Shown here in pieces: positions 1 to 6,792 of a stretch of DNA of 7,069 bases; positions within the stretch are counted from its first letter, which is position 1, and every line of letters starts with the position of its first letter. The notes under the pieces are model-generated. The model was given only the letters and a program-made list of their open reading frames with translations. It was not told the DNA's origin and made no database searches. The translations under genes and the position numbers were made by a program. Origin of the DNA: Prevotellaceae bacterium (GTDB lineage: Bacteria > Bacteroidota > Bacteroidia > Bacteroidales > UBA932); NCBI GenBank assembly GCA_031259935.1, contig JAIRKV010000135.1:1-7069 (forward strand), given 5' to 3'.

Positions 1-2511
1 GGAATTGATTTGGGAACGACCAATTCCGCCATTGCAAGAATGGAAAACGGAGTTCCTGTAATAAAAAAGTCGGATACGCTGAAAGATACTATTCCTTCAT
101 GCGTGAGTTTCAATAAGAAACAAAATGTTTTAGTTGGCGATTCGGCAATGGAAATGATGCGGAGTGATTATGCACGAGCCTTAAAAGTTCTTGAAAAAGA
201 CAAAACCAATACTTTTATTGAGTTTAAGCGTACAATGGGAACGACCACTGTTTACGAAAGTTCAAATATGAAACAAAACTTTGTTTCAGCGGAACTTTCG
301 GCAGAAGTGCTGAAAAAGTTGAAATCACTGATACAGGACGAAAATGTATCGTCGATAATCATTACCGTTCCGGCAAAATTCAACAATCAGCAAAAGGAAG
401 ACACAATGAAGGCAGCTAAATTAGCCGGATTCAGACAGGTACAACTTTTGCAGGAGCCGGTCGCCGCCGCTACCGCTTATGGATTAGGCAGTCAGTCAAA
501 AGACGGCTTTTGGCTTGTATTCGATTTTGGCGGCGGCACTTTCGACGCCGCTTTGGTAAAAGCCGAAGAAGGTGTTCTGTCTGTCAAAGATACCGAAGGA
601 GACAACTGGCTTGGAGGAAAAAATTTGGATGAAGCCATTGTTGATAAAATAATAATTCCTCATTTACAAAACGCCTTTTCAATTGATTTTATTTTGAAGA
701 ATAATGATAACAAACAAATGTTGCGTTTTGCCGCAAAACGTTTTGCCGAAGAAGCAAAAAATCAGTTGTCGTTTAAAGAAACATACAGCATACTGTCCAA
801 TTTAGGCGATTTAAGAGAGGACAAAAACGGCGAAGAAATAGAAATTGATTTGGAAATTACAACTGCCGATTTGGAACGGGTATTTTCGCCTGTTTTCCAA
901 AAAGCGATTGATATTACCAAAGATTTATTGAGACGCAATAATTTGAAAGGCGCTGATTTGGATAAATTGATTTTGGTAGGCGGTCCCACTCATTCACCCA
1001 TTCTGCGCCGGATGTTGAGAGAACAAATTACCGAAAATGTAGACATTTCCATTGATCCGATGACAGTAGTTGCCAAAGGCGCAGCGTTGTATGCTTCAAC
1101 CATTGATATTGATGATGAAATTCAGGATGAAGATCGCGATGAAACCAAACTGCAATTGGAAGTGAAATACGAAGCAACTTCGGTAGAAGCAACAGAATTT
1201 ATCAATATAAAAGTATTAAAAGACAAATCTATTGGCATATTTCCTGATGAAATTTTTGCGGAAATTATTCGTTCCGATGAAGCATGGAGCAGCGCTAAAA
1301 CTAAAATCAGCGATAAAAAATCAGCATTGATAGAAGTCGCTTTAGTAGAAGGACGTTCAAATACTTTTACTGTGAATGTATATGACGAACAAGGCAACCA
1401 AATAGACTGCGAGCCGAATCAATTTAATATTCTGCAAGGTATCAGCGGATTGGATGGTATGCAAGGATTGTCGCATCATATTTGCATTGGAAAATATTTT
1501 GATGACGAAGAAAAGGATTTGATTCTTCCTGTCAAAGGATTGGAAAAAAACAAGCCATATCCTGCTACCGGCGTAGCCAACGGACTGAAGACACGACAGG
1601 CAGTTCGTCCCGGAATTACACAGGATATTATTCGTATTCCTGTTTATGAAGGTGAATACAACTCAGAGAAAACAAATCCCGAACTGAATAATTTGATTTA
1701 TGAAGTGATTATCACCGGCGAATCTTTACCCGCATTGCTCCCCGAAAGCAGTGATGTGGACATTACCATAAAAATAGATAAATCGGGGTTGATGAAATTC
1801 AGCGCATATTTTCCCCTGTTGGACTATACGGAAGAACTTGAAATCCCATTTAATTCTATGTTAGTCCCCGAAGCGGAAGAATTGACACAAAAAATCAGTA
1901 ATGCCCAACATTCCGCCAACAACGTAAACGCTACCGATATTTACGACCGTCTTGTGGCTCTGGAGCAGCAATTAGAAAACGAAAAAGGCAGCGACGATGG
2001 CAAAATGAAGATTTTAGACAGTTTGCGTAAAGAACTGCTGCAACTCGAAACTCTTGAAAAACAGCAAGAGTGGCCTCAAATTGAAAAAGACTTGAAAGAT
2101 GCTTACTTTGAGCTGGAAGAATTGGTGAACGATATCAAAAGAACTGAATATACAGGCAATTTGAATATGAAAAGAATTAATGCTCGTGTACATGATTTCA
2201 AACAAAAGGTTGATGCGGCAATTCGAGACAAAAACAGAGGCGAAGCAAAAGAATTAGAAGCTGATATTATAGGTCTTTTGACAGAAATACAAAATGAACT
2301 TTCAGCAGGAGAAGTAGATGTTGAACGGCTTATGTATCATGACAGGGAATTTAATTCGTTGCGTTGGAAAGATGTAAATAAAGCGCGTGCTTTGGTAAAT
2401 CAGGGCTTGAAATTGATAGCAGAAGGGAAAAAAAACCAACTGCGACCTGTTCTTCATCAAATTTGGGATTTAAGAATTGATAAAAATGATATAGGCGAAA
2501 CTTTAAGATAA
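1..2511 (+). CDS. Divergent Hsp70-family chaperone, large form (5' end off window)
   Basis: Hsp70/DnaK-like ATPase, probably cytoplasmic. The reading frame is open from base 1, which begins in the phosphate-1 motif (GIDLGTTNS, window residues 1-9). The true start must lie a few codons upstream, so the TTG at 10 is not credible. The nucleotide-binding domain spans about residues 1-362, with the connect motif QEPVAAATAYG (151-161), phosphate-2 motif FDFGGGTFD (174-182) and adenosine motif LILVGGPTHSP (323-333). The usual hydrophobic linker (DVLLLDVTP type) is missing; an acidic stretch (IDIDDEIQDEDRDE) follows the domain instead. Residues about 380-505 are extra sequence not recognised from DnaK. 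A recognisable but diverged substrate-binding beta region follows (about 510-610). The tail (about 625-836) is charged and helical, probably coiled-coil, and lacks an EEVD-like end. At about 836 residues it is roughly 200 longer than DnaK, so it is not the housekeeping dnaK. It is first of three closely spaced genes. The ATPase assignment is firm; the client and role are unknown. Confidence 0.93.
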   Translation, partial: GIDLGTTNSAIARMENGVPVIKKSDTLKDTIPSCVSFNKKQNVLVGDSAMEMMRSDYARALKVLEKDKTNTFIEFKRTMGTTTVYESSNMKQNFVSAELSAEVLKKLKSLIQDENVSSIIITVPAKFNNQQKEDTMKAAKLAGFRQVQLLQEPVAAATAYGLGSQSKDGFWLVFDFGGGTFDAALVKAEEGVLSVKDTEGDNWLGGKNLDEAIVDKIIIPHLQNAFSIDFILKNNDNKQMLRFAAKRFAEEAKNQLSFKETYSILSNLGDLREDKNGEEIEIDLEITTADLERVFSPVFQKAIDITKDLLRRNNLKGADLDKLILVGGPTHSPILRRMLREQITENVDISIDPMTVVAKGAALYASTIDIDDEIQDEDRDETKLQLEVKYEATSVEATEFINIKVLKDKSIGIFPDEIFAEIIRSDEAWSSAKTKISDKKSALIEVALVEGRSNTFTVNVYDEQGNQIDCEPNQFNILQGISGLDGMQGLSHHICIGKYFDDEEKDLILPVKGLEKNKPYPATGVANGLKTRQAVRPGITQDIIRIPVYEGEYNSEKTNPELNNLIYEVIITGESLPALLPESSDVDITIKIDKSGLMKFSAYFPLLDYTEELEIPFNSMLVPEAEELTQKISNAQHSANNVNATDIYDRLVALEQQLENEKGSDDGKMKILDSLRKELLQLETLEKQQEWPQIEKDLKDAYFELEELVNDIKRTEYTGNLNMKRINARVHDFKQKVDAAIRDKNRGEAKELEADIIGLLTEIQNELSAGEVDVERLMYHDREFNSLRWKDVNKARALVNQGLKLIAEGKKNQLRPVLHQIWDLRIDKNDIGETLR

Positions 2512-2532
2512 TTTTTATAAAAACAAAAAAAG

Positions 2533-4320
2533 ATGAATAAAAACCAGTCGGCTACATTATCCAAAAATTTTCTTCTTGATAACAAATATACGGTTTTGTT
2601 TTTTATCAAAAAAGGATACAATGCCGAAACTTATCGTGTAAAAGGTAAAGATGGAAAATTATATTTTTTAAAACTGTTTAATGTAGCGCAAGTGCATCAT
2701 TCGGCATTTGACGCAGAAGGTAATTTGCTTGAAATAGAATTTTTAAAACGAATGAAACATCCTGACATTGTAGCATATAAAGACAGTGGCGAAGTTGTTG
2801 TCGAAAACAGGAAATTCTTTTATCTGGTTTTGGATTTTATTGCAGGAGAAACTCTTGCAGAACGAATTGCGCGCGAACCAATTTCTACATGGTATGACAT
2901 AAAGCAAATTATTATCGGCGTTTTAAATGGACTGGAATATTTACACAATTTGCCTGATCCTGTTATTCATAATGAAATTACGCCGCAAAATATTATGCTC
3001 GACCTGTCAGGCGAAACGCTACAGGCAAAAATCATTGATTTCGGTTATGCGCGTAAATTTCATCAATCATCAAAAGTTTATAACCGACAGGGCTTGAATT
3101 TGCATTATGTTGCATCTGAATGTCTCACGGCAGGAACATTTTCGCCTCAATCCGACTTGTTTTCGGCAGGAGCGGTGATATATCAATTGCTTTTCGGAAT
3201 AGCGCCATGGTCGAAAGATTTTTCAAAATTTGAAACAGAGCGAAAGAGAATGGAAGATATTATTTTGGACGAACGGGAAAAACCGCTTGTATTTCCAAAT
3301 GTTGCTGATAGAATAGTTGATTTTGACAATTCAATTTTGACAATTGTAAGCAAAGCCTTGCATAATGATATTGAACAGCGTTTTCAATCGGCAAAGGAAT
3401 TTATTCGTGCGCTTAACAGTGAAATCACAATAGAAAAACCTGTAAATTCTTTGGAACAGACAAATAAGGTTACGATAAACAAGATAAAAAGAGGTAAAGG
3501 TTTTGCCGCTATTGCAGGAATGCAGCAGTTAAAAGAACAAATGAAAACAGATGTAATCGATGTAATTGAAAATCCGGAAGAATACAGACAGCATAATTTG
3601 GGTTTGCCCAACGGAATGTTGCTGTATGGTCCGCCGGGTTGTGGAAAAACCTTTTTTGCGGAATGTTTTGCCGAAGAAGCCGGATATAATTTCATCAAAG
3701 TTATCGCATCCGATATTGCAAGTATTTATATACACGGAACACAGGAAAAAATCGGAAAAATATTCAAAGAAGCGCGCGAAAAAGCGCCGACTATTCTCTT
3801 TTTCGACGAATTGGATGCAATGGTTCAAAGTCGTGAAAACAGCGATAATCAAAGTTATAGCAGCGAAGTAAACGAGTTTCTGTCGCAATTGGACAACATC
3901 GGCAATTCCGGCGTTTTTGTCATTGGCTCGACCAATCAACCGAACCGTATAGACAAAGCCGTGTTGCGTGCCGGACGGCTTGAGAAATGGTTTTATATTC
4001 CACCTCCGGATTTTGAGGCGCGAAAAGTCATGTTTGAACTTTATCTGAAAAACAGACCTGTCGACTTTGGAATTGACTGTGAACGTTTGGCTACACTGAC
4101 GGAAAATTATGTTTCGAGCGATATTAAATTGCTGATAGACGAGGCTTCACGAAAAACAATCAAGGATAAAACAAAACGTATTTCAATGGAAACGCTGGAA
4201 TTTGTCATCAAAAATCAAAAACCAACCATTTCGCTCGCCGAACTGAAAAAACATGAAGCGATAAAGAAACAAATGGAAGGAGAAATCGTTGACTCCGAAA
4301 GACGCAGAATAGGATTTTAA
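2533..4320 (+). CDS. Protein-kinase-like domain fused to AAA ATPase
   Basis: Two enzymes in one 595-residue protein. Residues about 15-295 form a Hanks-type kinase fold: degenerate Gly loop (KKGYNAETYRV, 26-36), beta-3 Lys47, likely alpha-C Glu67, catalytic loop HNEITPQN (146-153), metal-binding DFG (169-171), ASE in place of APE (194-196), and the helix-F Asp in SPQSDLFSAG. The catalytic-loop Asp is Glu148 and the usual Lys is Thr150, so phosphotransfer is uncertain. After a linker (about 296-330) comes a single AAA module: Walker A GPPGCGKT (366-373), pore-loop region YIHG (399-402), Walker B ILFFDELD (421-428), sensor-1 Asn468, Arg finger region RAGR (479-482), and an alpha-helical lid with YVSSDIKLLIDEA. 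It resembles the Cdc48/Vps4/FtsH branch of substrate-threading or remodelling ATPases. No membrane segment is visible. The ATG at 2533 follows the Hsp70 stop by 21 nt of A-rich sequence, so co-expression with Hsp70 is likely. Inferred role: a sensor or binding domain gating an unfoldase. Confidence 0.92.
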   Translation: MNKNQSATLSKNFLLDNKYTVLFFIKKGYNAETYRVKGKDGKLYFLKLFNVAQVHHSAFDAEGNLLEIEFLKRMKHPDIVAYKDSGEVVVENRKFFYLVLDFIAGETLAERIAREPISTWYDIKQIIIGVLNGLEYLHNLPDPVIHNEITPQNIMLDLSGETLQAKIIDFGYARKFHQSSKVYNRQGLNLHYVASECLTAGTFSPQSDLFSAGAVIYQLLFGIAPWSKDFSKFETERKRMEDIILDEREKPLVFPNVADRIVDFDNSILTIVSKALHNDIEQRFQSAKEFIRALNSEITIEKPVNSLEQTNKVTINKIKRGKGFAAIAGMQQLKEQMKTDVIDVIENPEEYRQHNLGLPNGMLLYGPPGCGKTFFAECFAEEAGYNFIKVIASDIASIYIHGTQEKIGKIFKEAREKAPTILFFDELDAMVQSRENSDNQSYSSEVNEFLSQLDNIGNSGVFVIGSTNQPNRIDKAVLRAGRLEKWFYIPPPDFEARKVMFELYLKNRPVDFGIDCERLATLTENYVSSDIKLLIDEASRKTIKDKTKRISMETLEFVIKNQKPTISLAELKKHEAIKKQMEGEIVDSERRRIGF

Positions 4321-4338
4321 ATAATTTATTATAAAAAT

Positions 4339-4848
4339 ATGGAAACAAAAAAATTTGACGAACTTTTATTGAAAACAGCATTTTGCTGTATGGCTTCCGA
4401 CGGCGATATCGACGAACGAGAAGTCGCCGCAATTCAATCAATATGTAAAGCGTTACCTTCATTCGAAAATGTCGATTTGAAACAAGAAATGAATCGCTGT
4501 GTATCCGAAATAAATTTAGACAGTAAACAGTTTATTACAGACTATTTTACAATACTCGAGCAGGCGGATTTAACCGAACAGAACGAGCTTGCTTTAATAG
4601 ACGTATCTATCAAGGTTATTAAAGCAGACAATATAATCGAATATTCGGAAATCAAATTCTTCAAAAATATTCGCTATCGTCTGAAAGTAACTGATGAAAA
4701 AATTATCGAACATTTCTCATCTACCGTAGAAGAAATCGACCAGTTTTTAGGCGAGGACATTATTACCGAATCTTTTCTGGATAAAATCACAAAGCAATAC
4801 TTTGATATTGTTGAATTGCCTAAATTTGAATTAATTAATATTAATTAG
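4339..4848 (+). CDS. TerB-like helical acidic protein
   Basis: A 169-residue protein, third gene of the cassette, starting 18 nt after the kinase-AAA stop. The N-terminus carries a TerB/DjlA-type signature: a helix ending in AFCCMASDGDIDEREVAAI (residues 14-32), with Asp21, Asp23, Asp25, Glu26 and Glu28 forming an acidic cluster. A second half-repeat, KADNIIEYSEIKFF (95-108), holds Asp97, Glu101 and Glu104. TerB-family domains are all-helical with paired acidic clusters and are proposed to bind divalent metal. They occur in tellurite-resistance (ter) operons and fused to J-domain or other chaperone proteins. The last about 40 residues are not recognised. No signal peptide or membrane helix is seen. 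Adjacency to Hsp70 and AAA genes suggests a co-factor or metal/stress sensor for that machine, which is inference. Tellurite resistance itself should not be assumed, because no terC/terD/terZ-like genes are visible. Family confidence is good; function is open. Confidence 0.8.
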   Translation: METKKFDELLLKTAFCCMASDGDIDEREVAAIQSICKALPSFENVDLKQEMNRCVSEINLDSKQFITDYFTILEQADLTEQNELALIDVSIKVIKADNIIEYSEIKFFKNIRYRLKVTDEKIIEHFSSTVEEIDQFLGEDIITESFLDKITKQYFDIVELPKFELININ

Positions 4849-4923
4849 TCGCTCCTTACGAATAAAAAAATCAACAATAATACGACATTATTTCTGTCGG
4901 TTTTGTGTTGAAACAAAAGCAAG

Positions 4924-5048
4924 CACCACGTCATTGCGAGCGAAGCGAAGCAATCCAGAAAGGAAACTGTACACAATTCTGGATTAACTCCGTTGAGCTC
5001 CGCTGCGCTTCGGTTGCTTCGGGCTGACGCCCTCGCAATGACGTGGTG
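4924..5048. repeat. 125-nt imperfect palindromic dispersed repeat
   Basis: Outer arms are a perfect 17-bp inverted repeat: CACCACGTCATTGCGAG (4924-4940) and CTCGCAATGACGTGGTG (5032-5048). Inside is a second 9-bp stem, AATCCAGAA (4952-4960) with TTCTGGATT (4977-4985), and shorter GCTTCG/CGAAGC complementarity. The motif ATTGCGAGCGAAGCGAAGCAATCC is a type of dispersed, non-coding palindrome met in many bacterial genomes (known pattern). T6 follows the right arm (5049-5054), so on the + strand it could also end transcription from the Hsp70-kinase/AAA-TerB genes; it sits between convergent genes. A shortened relative lies at 6737-6787. Confidence 0.85.
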
Positions 5049-5078
5049 TTTTTTCATTTTTTCAACAATACAAATGAC

Positions 5079-5101
5079 TTGAACGTTTTTCAACCGTTCA
5101 A
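5079..5101. repeat. Small inverted repeat between convergent genes
   Basis: TTGAACG (5079-5085) and CGTTCAA (5095-5101) form a 7-bp stem around a 9-nt loop. It lies 33 nt beyond the stop of the thioredoxin-like remnant on the - strand. No T-tract follows on either strand (A6 follows on +), so a terminator role is weakly supported. Confidence 0.35.
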
Positions 5102-5134
5102 AAAATTTCTGCCGATAAGAAACGCCTGAATATT

Positions 5135-5370
5135 TTACAGACTGATATATTGCTCAACGTTTTCAACAAAGGTATCTTTCAATAGAACTTTTTTGTTTCT
5201 GTCGAGCAGGTAAAGCGTGGGAATTGTGCGCAGGTCGTATATTTCGTCATTCCTTAGTGCAGGTTTATTACCGCAGGCTATTGGTATTACGGTTACGAAT
5301 TGAAAATCGACGAAGTCAAAATGCAAACATTCGGGACAGCAGCGCCTCAAAAAAAAGAATCAGCCCTGTT
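5135..5370 (-). pseudogene. Thioredoxin-like protein remnant (C-terminal, frameshifted)
   Basis: The C-terminal part reads as a thioredoxin-fold ending: IYDLRTIPTLYLLDRNKK (with the cis-Pro loop TIPT), then VLLKDTFVENVEQYISL and a stop at 5135-5137. This ending is typical of Bacteroidota TlpA/DUF5106-type thioredoxin-like proteins. A CPEC motif (CxxC redox type) lies upstream. Just before it, an A8 run on the + strand (5349-5356) appears to have shifted the frame: one fewer base would join YKTGLIL to FLRRCCPEC. The spacing from CPEC to the cis-Pro region looks shorter than in an intact domain, so internal sequence may also be lost. The start of the gene is gone; only a few codons separate it from the mdh stop at 5371. 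A 71-codon frame from TTG at 5350 is open, but it lacks the first strand and helix and is unlikely to fold. Probably an abandoned gene once downstream of mdh. Confidence 0.65.
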
Positions 5371-6315
5371 TTATATCATTTTGCTTTCAACCATTATTTG
5401 ATTTACCTTGCGCGTTGCATCTGCAGATGCTTTGAATGTAAGTTTTTCTGCGTCGCTAATCGGGAAATCGACAATTTTTTCCCATCCGTTTTCGCCAAGC
5501 ACAACAGGAACTCCTATTGTAAGATCTGTTTCGCCATATTCGCCTTCAAGTTGCACTGCGCAGGGAATAATACGTTTTTGGTTTCGTACGATTGATTCAA
5601 CCATAGTTGCTGCTGCCGCTCCGGGTGCATACCATGCAGATGTTCCAAGTAATTTAGTTAAGGTTGCTCCGCCAACTTTTGTGGCTTCTATAACTTCGTC
5701 GAGTTTTTCTTTCGATAAAAATGTTGTTACAGGCACGCCTCGGCATGTAGCAAGCGATGCAAGCGGAACCATTGTTGTATCGCCGTGTCCGCCTATCACT
5801 GTTGCTTCAATATCTTTGGAATTTGCGTTCAAAGCCCGACTTAAATAATATTTGAATCGCGAACTGTCCAAAGCGCCGCCCAATCCTAAAACTCTGCTGC
5901 GGGGAAGTTGCGAAATTTTTACCGCAAGATGACACATTGCATCCATTGGGTTGCTTACAATTATCAATATTGCGTCCGGAGAATGTTTAAGGATATTTTC
6001 AACTACATCTTTTACTATTCCTGCATTTACGCCTATCAGTTCTTCGCGCGTCATTCCGGGTTTGCGGGGAATGCCTGAGGTTATCACTGCTACATTTGAA
6101 TTTGCAGTTGCTGCATAATCATTGGTTACTCCTTTCACACAGCATCCAAATTCGGCAAGCGCCGCCGTTTGCATAATATCCATTGCCTTTCCTTCCGAAA
6201 TTCCTTCTTTAATATCAAGAAGAACAATTTCCGACGCTATTTCGCGTGTTGCAAGTACATTAGCGCAGGTTGCTCCTACGTTTCCCGAGCCGACTATTGT
6301 TACTTTTACTGCCAT
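5371..6315 (-). CDS. mdh: Malate dehydrogenase (NAD-dependent, LDH-like type)
   Basis: Interconverts malate and oxaloacetate with NAD(H) in the cytoplasmic TCA cycle or reductive C4 pathway. The protein is 314 residues, normal and complete for the LDH-like MDH class. Visible features: dinucleotide-binding GSGNVG (9-14); Asp34 in VLLDIKEG, which favours NAD over NADP; substrate-binding Arg84 and Arg90 in IPRKPGMTRE (the Arg at the specificity-loop position marks MDH rather than lactate dehydrogenase); VSNPMDAM (120-127); Asp150 and Arg153; and catalytic His177 in IGGHGDT. The ATG at 6313-6315 puts GSGNVG at the usual distance from the N-terminus and follows an AT-rich leader without a Shine-Dalgarno sequence. 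A TAnnTTTG box lies about 55 nt upstream. The gene runs towards the Hsp70 cassette and is followed directly by a thioredoxin-like remnant. Nothing suggests a functional link to the cassette; it is a housekeeping gene. Confidence 0.96.
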   Translation of the reverse strand: MAVKVTIVGSGNVGATCANVLATREIASEIVLLDIKEGISEGKAMDIMQTAALAEFGCCVKGVTNDYAATANSNVAVITSGIPRKPGMTREELIGVNAGIVKDVVENILKHSPDAILIIVSNPMDAMCHLAVKISQLPRSRVLGLGGALDSSRFKYYLSRALNANSKDIEATVIGGHGDTTMVPLASLATCRGVPVTTFLSKEKLDEVIEATKVGGATLTKLLGTSAWYAPGAAAATMVESIVRNQKRIIPCAVQLEGEYGETDLTIGVPVVLGENGWEKIVDFPISDAEKLTFKASADATRKVNQIMVESKMI

Positions 6316-6369
6316 AATATTTTATATTTTAATAATTATTAATATGTTTTGAGATTTGAAATTCGGATA

Positions 6370-6377
6370 CAAAGGTA
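6370..6377 (-). promoter_or_regulatory. Bacteroidota-type -7 box for mdh
   Basis: Read on the - strand, TACCTTTG matches the Bacteroidota -7 consensus TAnnTTTG. Expected transcription start is near 6362, giving a leader of about 45-50 nt. The -33 element is poor: 19 nt upstream there is GTG (6397-6399) rather than TTG. Confidence 0.6.
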
Positions 6378-6454
6378 AAATTAAATTTTCCAATTACACA
6401 TAAACAGATAAAAATTTGTTCTGTTTGTTATTGTGAAGAGCGCTGTCTGACTTC

Positions 6455-6490
6455 GATTTTAATGATTTTTTTGATTAACATGATAGAATT
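6455..6490. repeat. 9-bp-phased GAT repeat, four units
   Basis: GAT occurs at 6455, 6464, 6473 and 6482, exactly every 9 bases, with AT-rich fill (units GATTTTAAT, GATTTTTTT, GATTAACAT, GATAGAATT). It is part of the 518-base stretch 6378-6895, which holds no credible gene. It resembles a degenerate short tandem repeat rather than coding sequence. Confidence 0.55.
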
Positions 6491-6561
6491 TTCTATTGGG
6501 ATGAAGTTCTGCTTCGTTCGTTTTATTCCGTGAGGTTCTTGCTTTATTTTATTTTCACCGT

Positions 6562-6649
6562 AATAAGGTAATAAGGTTGAGAGGTGTGTGTTGTTCTGCC
6601 TTGTTATTAAGGTTGTTTTGTATTTTTTGAATAAGGTGGAAATAAGGTT
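6562..6649. repeat. Interspersed AATAAGG units
   Basis: AATAAGGT or AATAAGG occurs at 6562, 6570, 6630 and 6641, with a variant ATTAAGG at 6606. The first two are in tandem at 8-bp spacing. No gene or promoter is apparent; function unknown. Confidence 0.45.
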
Positions 6650-6687
6650 TTTGTGCTTTGTCGCTGCGCTCACTGATTTGCTTATTC

Positions 6688-6705
6688 GCATTCCGCCAGG
6701 AATGC
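6688..6705. repeat. Short hairpin GCATTCC/GGAATGC
   Basis: A perfect 7-bp stem, GCATTCC (6688-6694) with GGAATGC (6699-6705), has a 4-nt loop. An outer pairing TCACTG (6670-6675) with CAGTGA (6724-6729) encloses it, so 6670-6729 may be one larger imperfect palindrome adjoining the next element. No T-tract follows. Confidence 0.5.
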
Positions 6706-6736
6706 AAACCGATGCCAAATGCGCAGTGAACGGATG

Positions 6737-6787
6737 AAACAGCACGTCATTGCTTCGGGCTAACGCCCTCGCAATGACGTGCTGTTT
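6737..6787. repeat. Shortened copy of the dispersed palindrome
   Basis: AAACAGCACGTCATTGC (6737-6753) and GCAATGACGTGCTGTTT (6771-6787) form a perfect 17-bp stem with a 17-nt loop. Bases 6750-6784 match 5014-5048 of the 125-nt element at 33 of 35 positions in direct orientation, and both are followed by a T-run and CATTTT. Compared with the long copy, the interior between the left CATTGC and the right TTGCTTCGGGC is missing, as if deleted. It could act as a + strand terminator, but no gene ends just upstream. Confidence 0.8.
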
Positions 6788-6792
6788 TTCAT

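Noticed and set aside
1..2511. Housekeeping dnaK
   Set aside because: Too long, lacks the conserved linker, has a diverged substrate-binding region, and no grpE or dnaJ is adjacent.
3566..3871. 101-codon + strand frame inside the kinase-AAA gene
   Set aside because: Lies wholly within the real gene in another frame; low-complexity basic peptide without a domain.
3529..3939. 136-codon open frame antisense to the AAA domain
   Set aside because: Shadow of the Walker A/B region of a clearly real gene.
4832..4847. 16-bp palindrome TAATTAATATTAATTA over the TerB-like stop
   Set aside because: Made only of A and T; too weak as a hairpin to call a terminator and expected by chance in AT-rich DNA.
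4339..4848. Tellurite-resistance operon
   Set aside because: Only a TerB-like domain is present; no TerC, TerD or TerZ-type genes are visible, so resistance is not supported.
4924..5048. CRISPR array or tRNA-like structure
   Set aside because: No regularly spaced repeats with unique spacers and no cloverleaf; the structure is a nested palindrome.
4845..5093. 82-codon open frame on the - strand
   Set aside because: It runs through the 125-nt palindrome; the CFASLAMTW-type peptide is a familiar artefact of translating this kind of repeat.
5224..5595. 123-codon open frame on the + strand
   Set aside because: It overlaps the conserved mdh C-terminus and the thioredoxin-like remnant in antisense; no domain is seen.
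6428..6745. 105-codon open frame on the - strand upstream of mdh
   Set aside because: It is made of the GAT-phased repeat, AATAAGG units and hairpin sequence; the peptide has no recognisable domain and no promoter fits its start.
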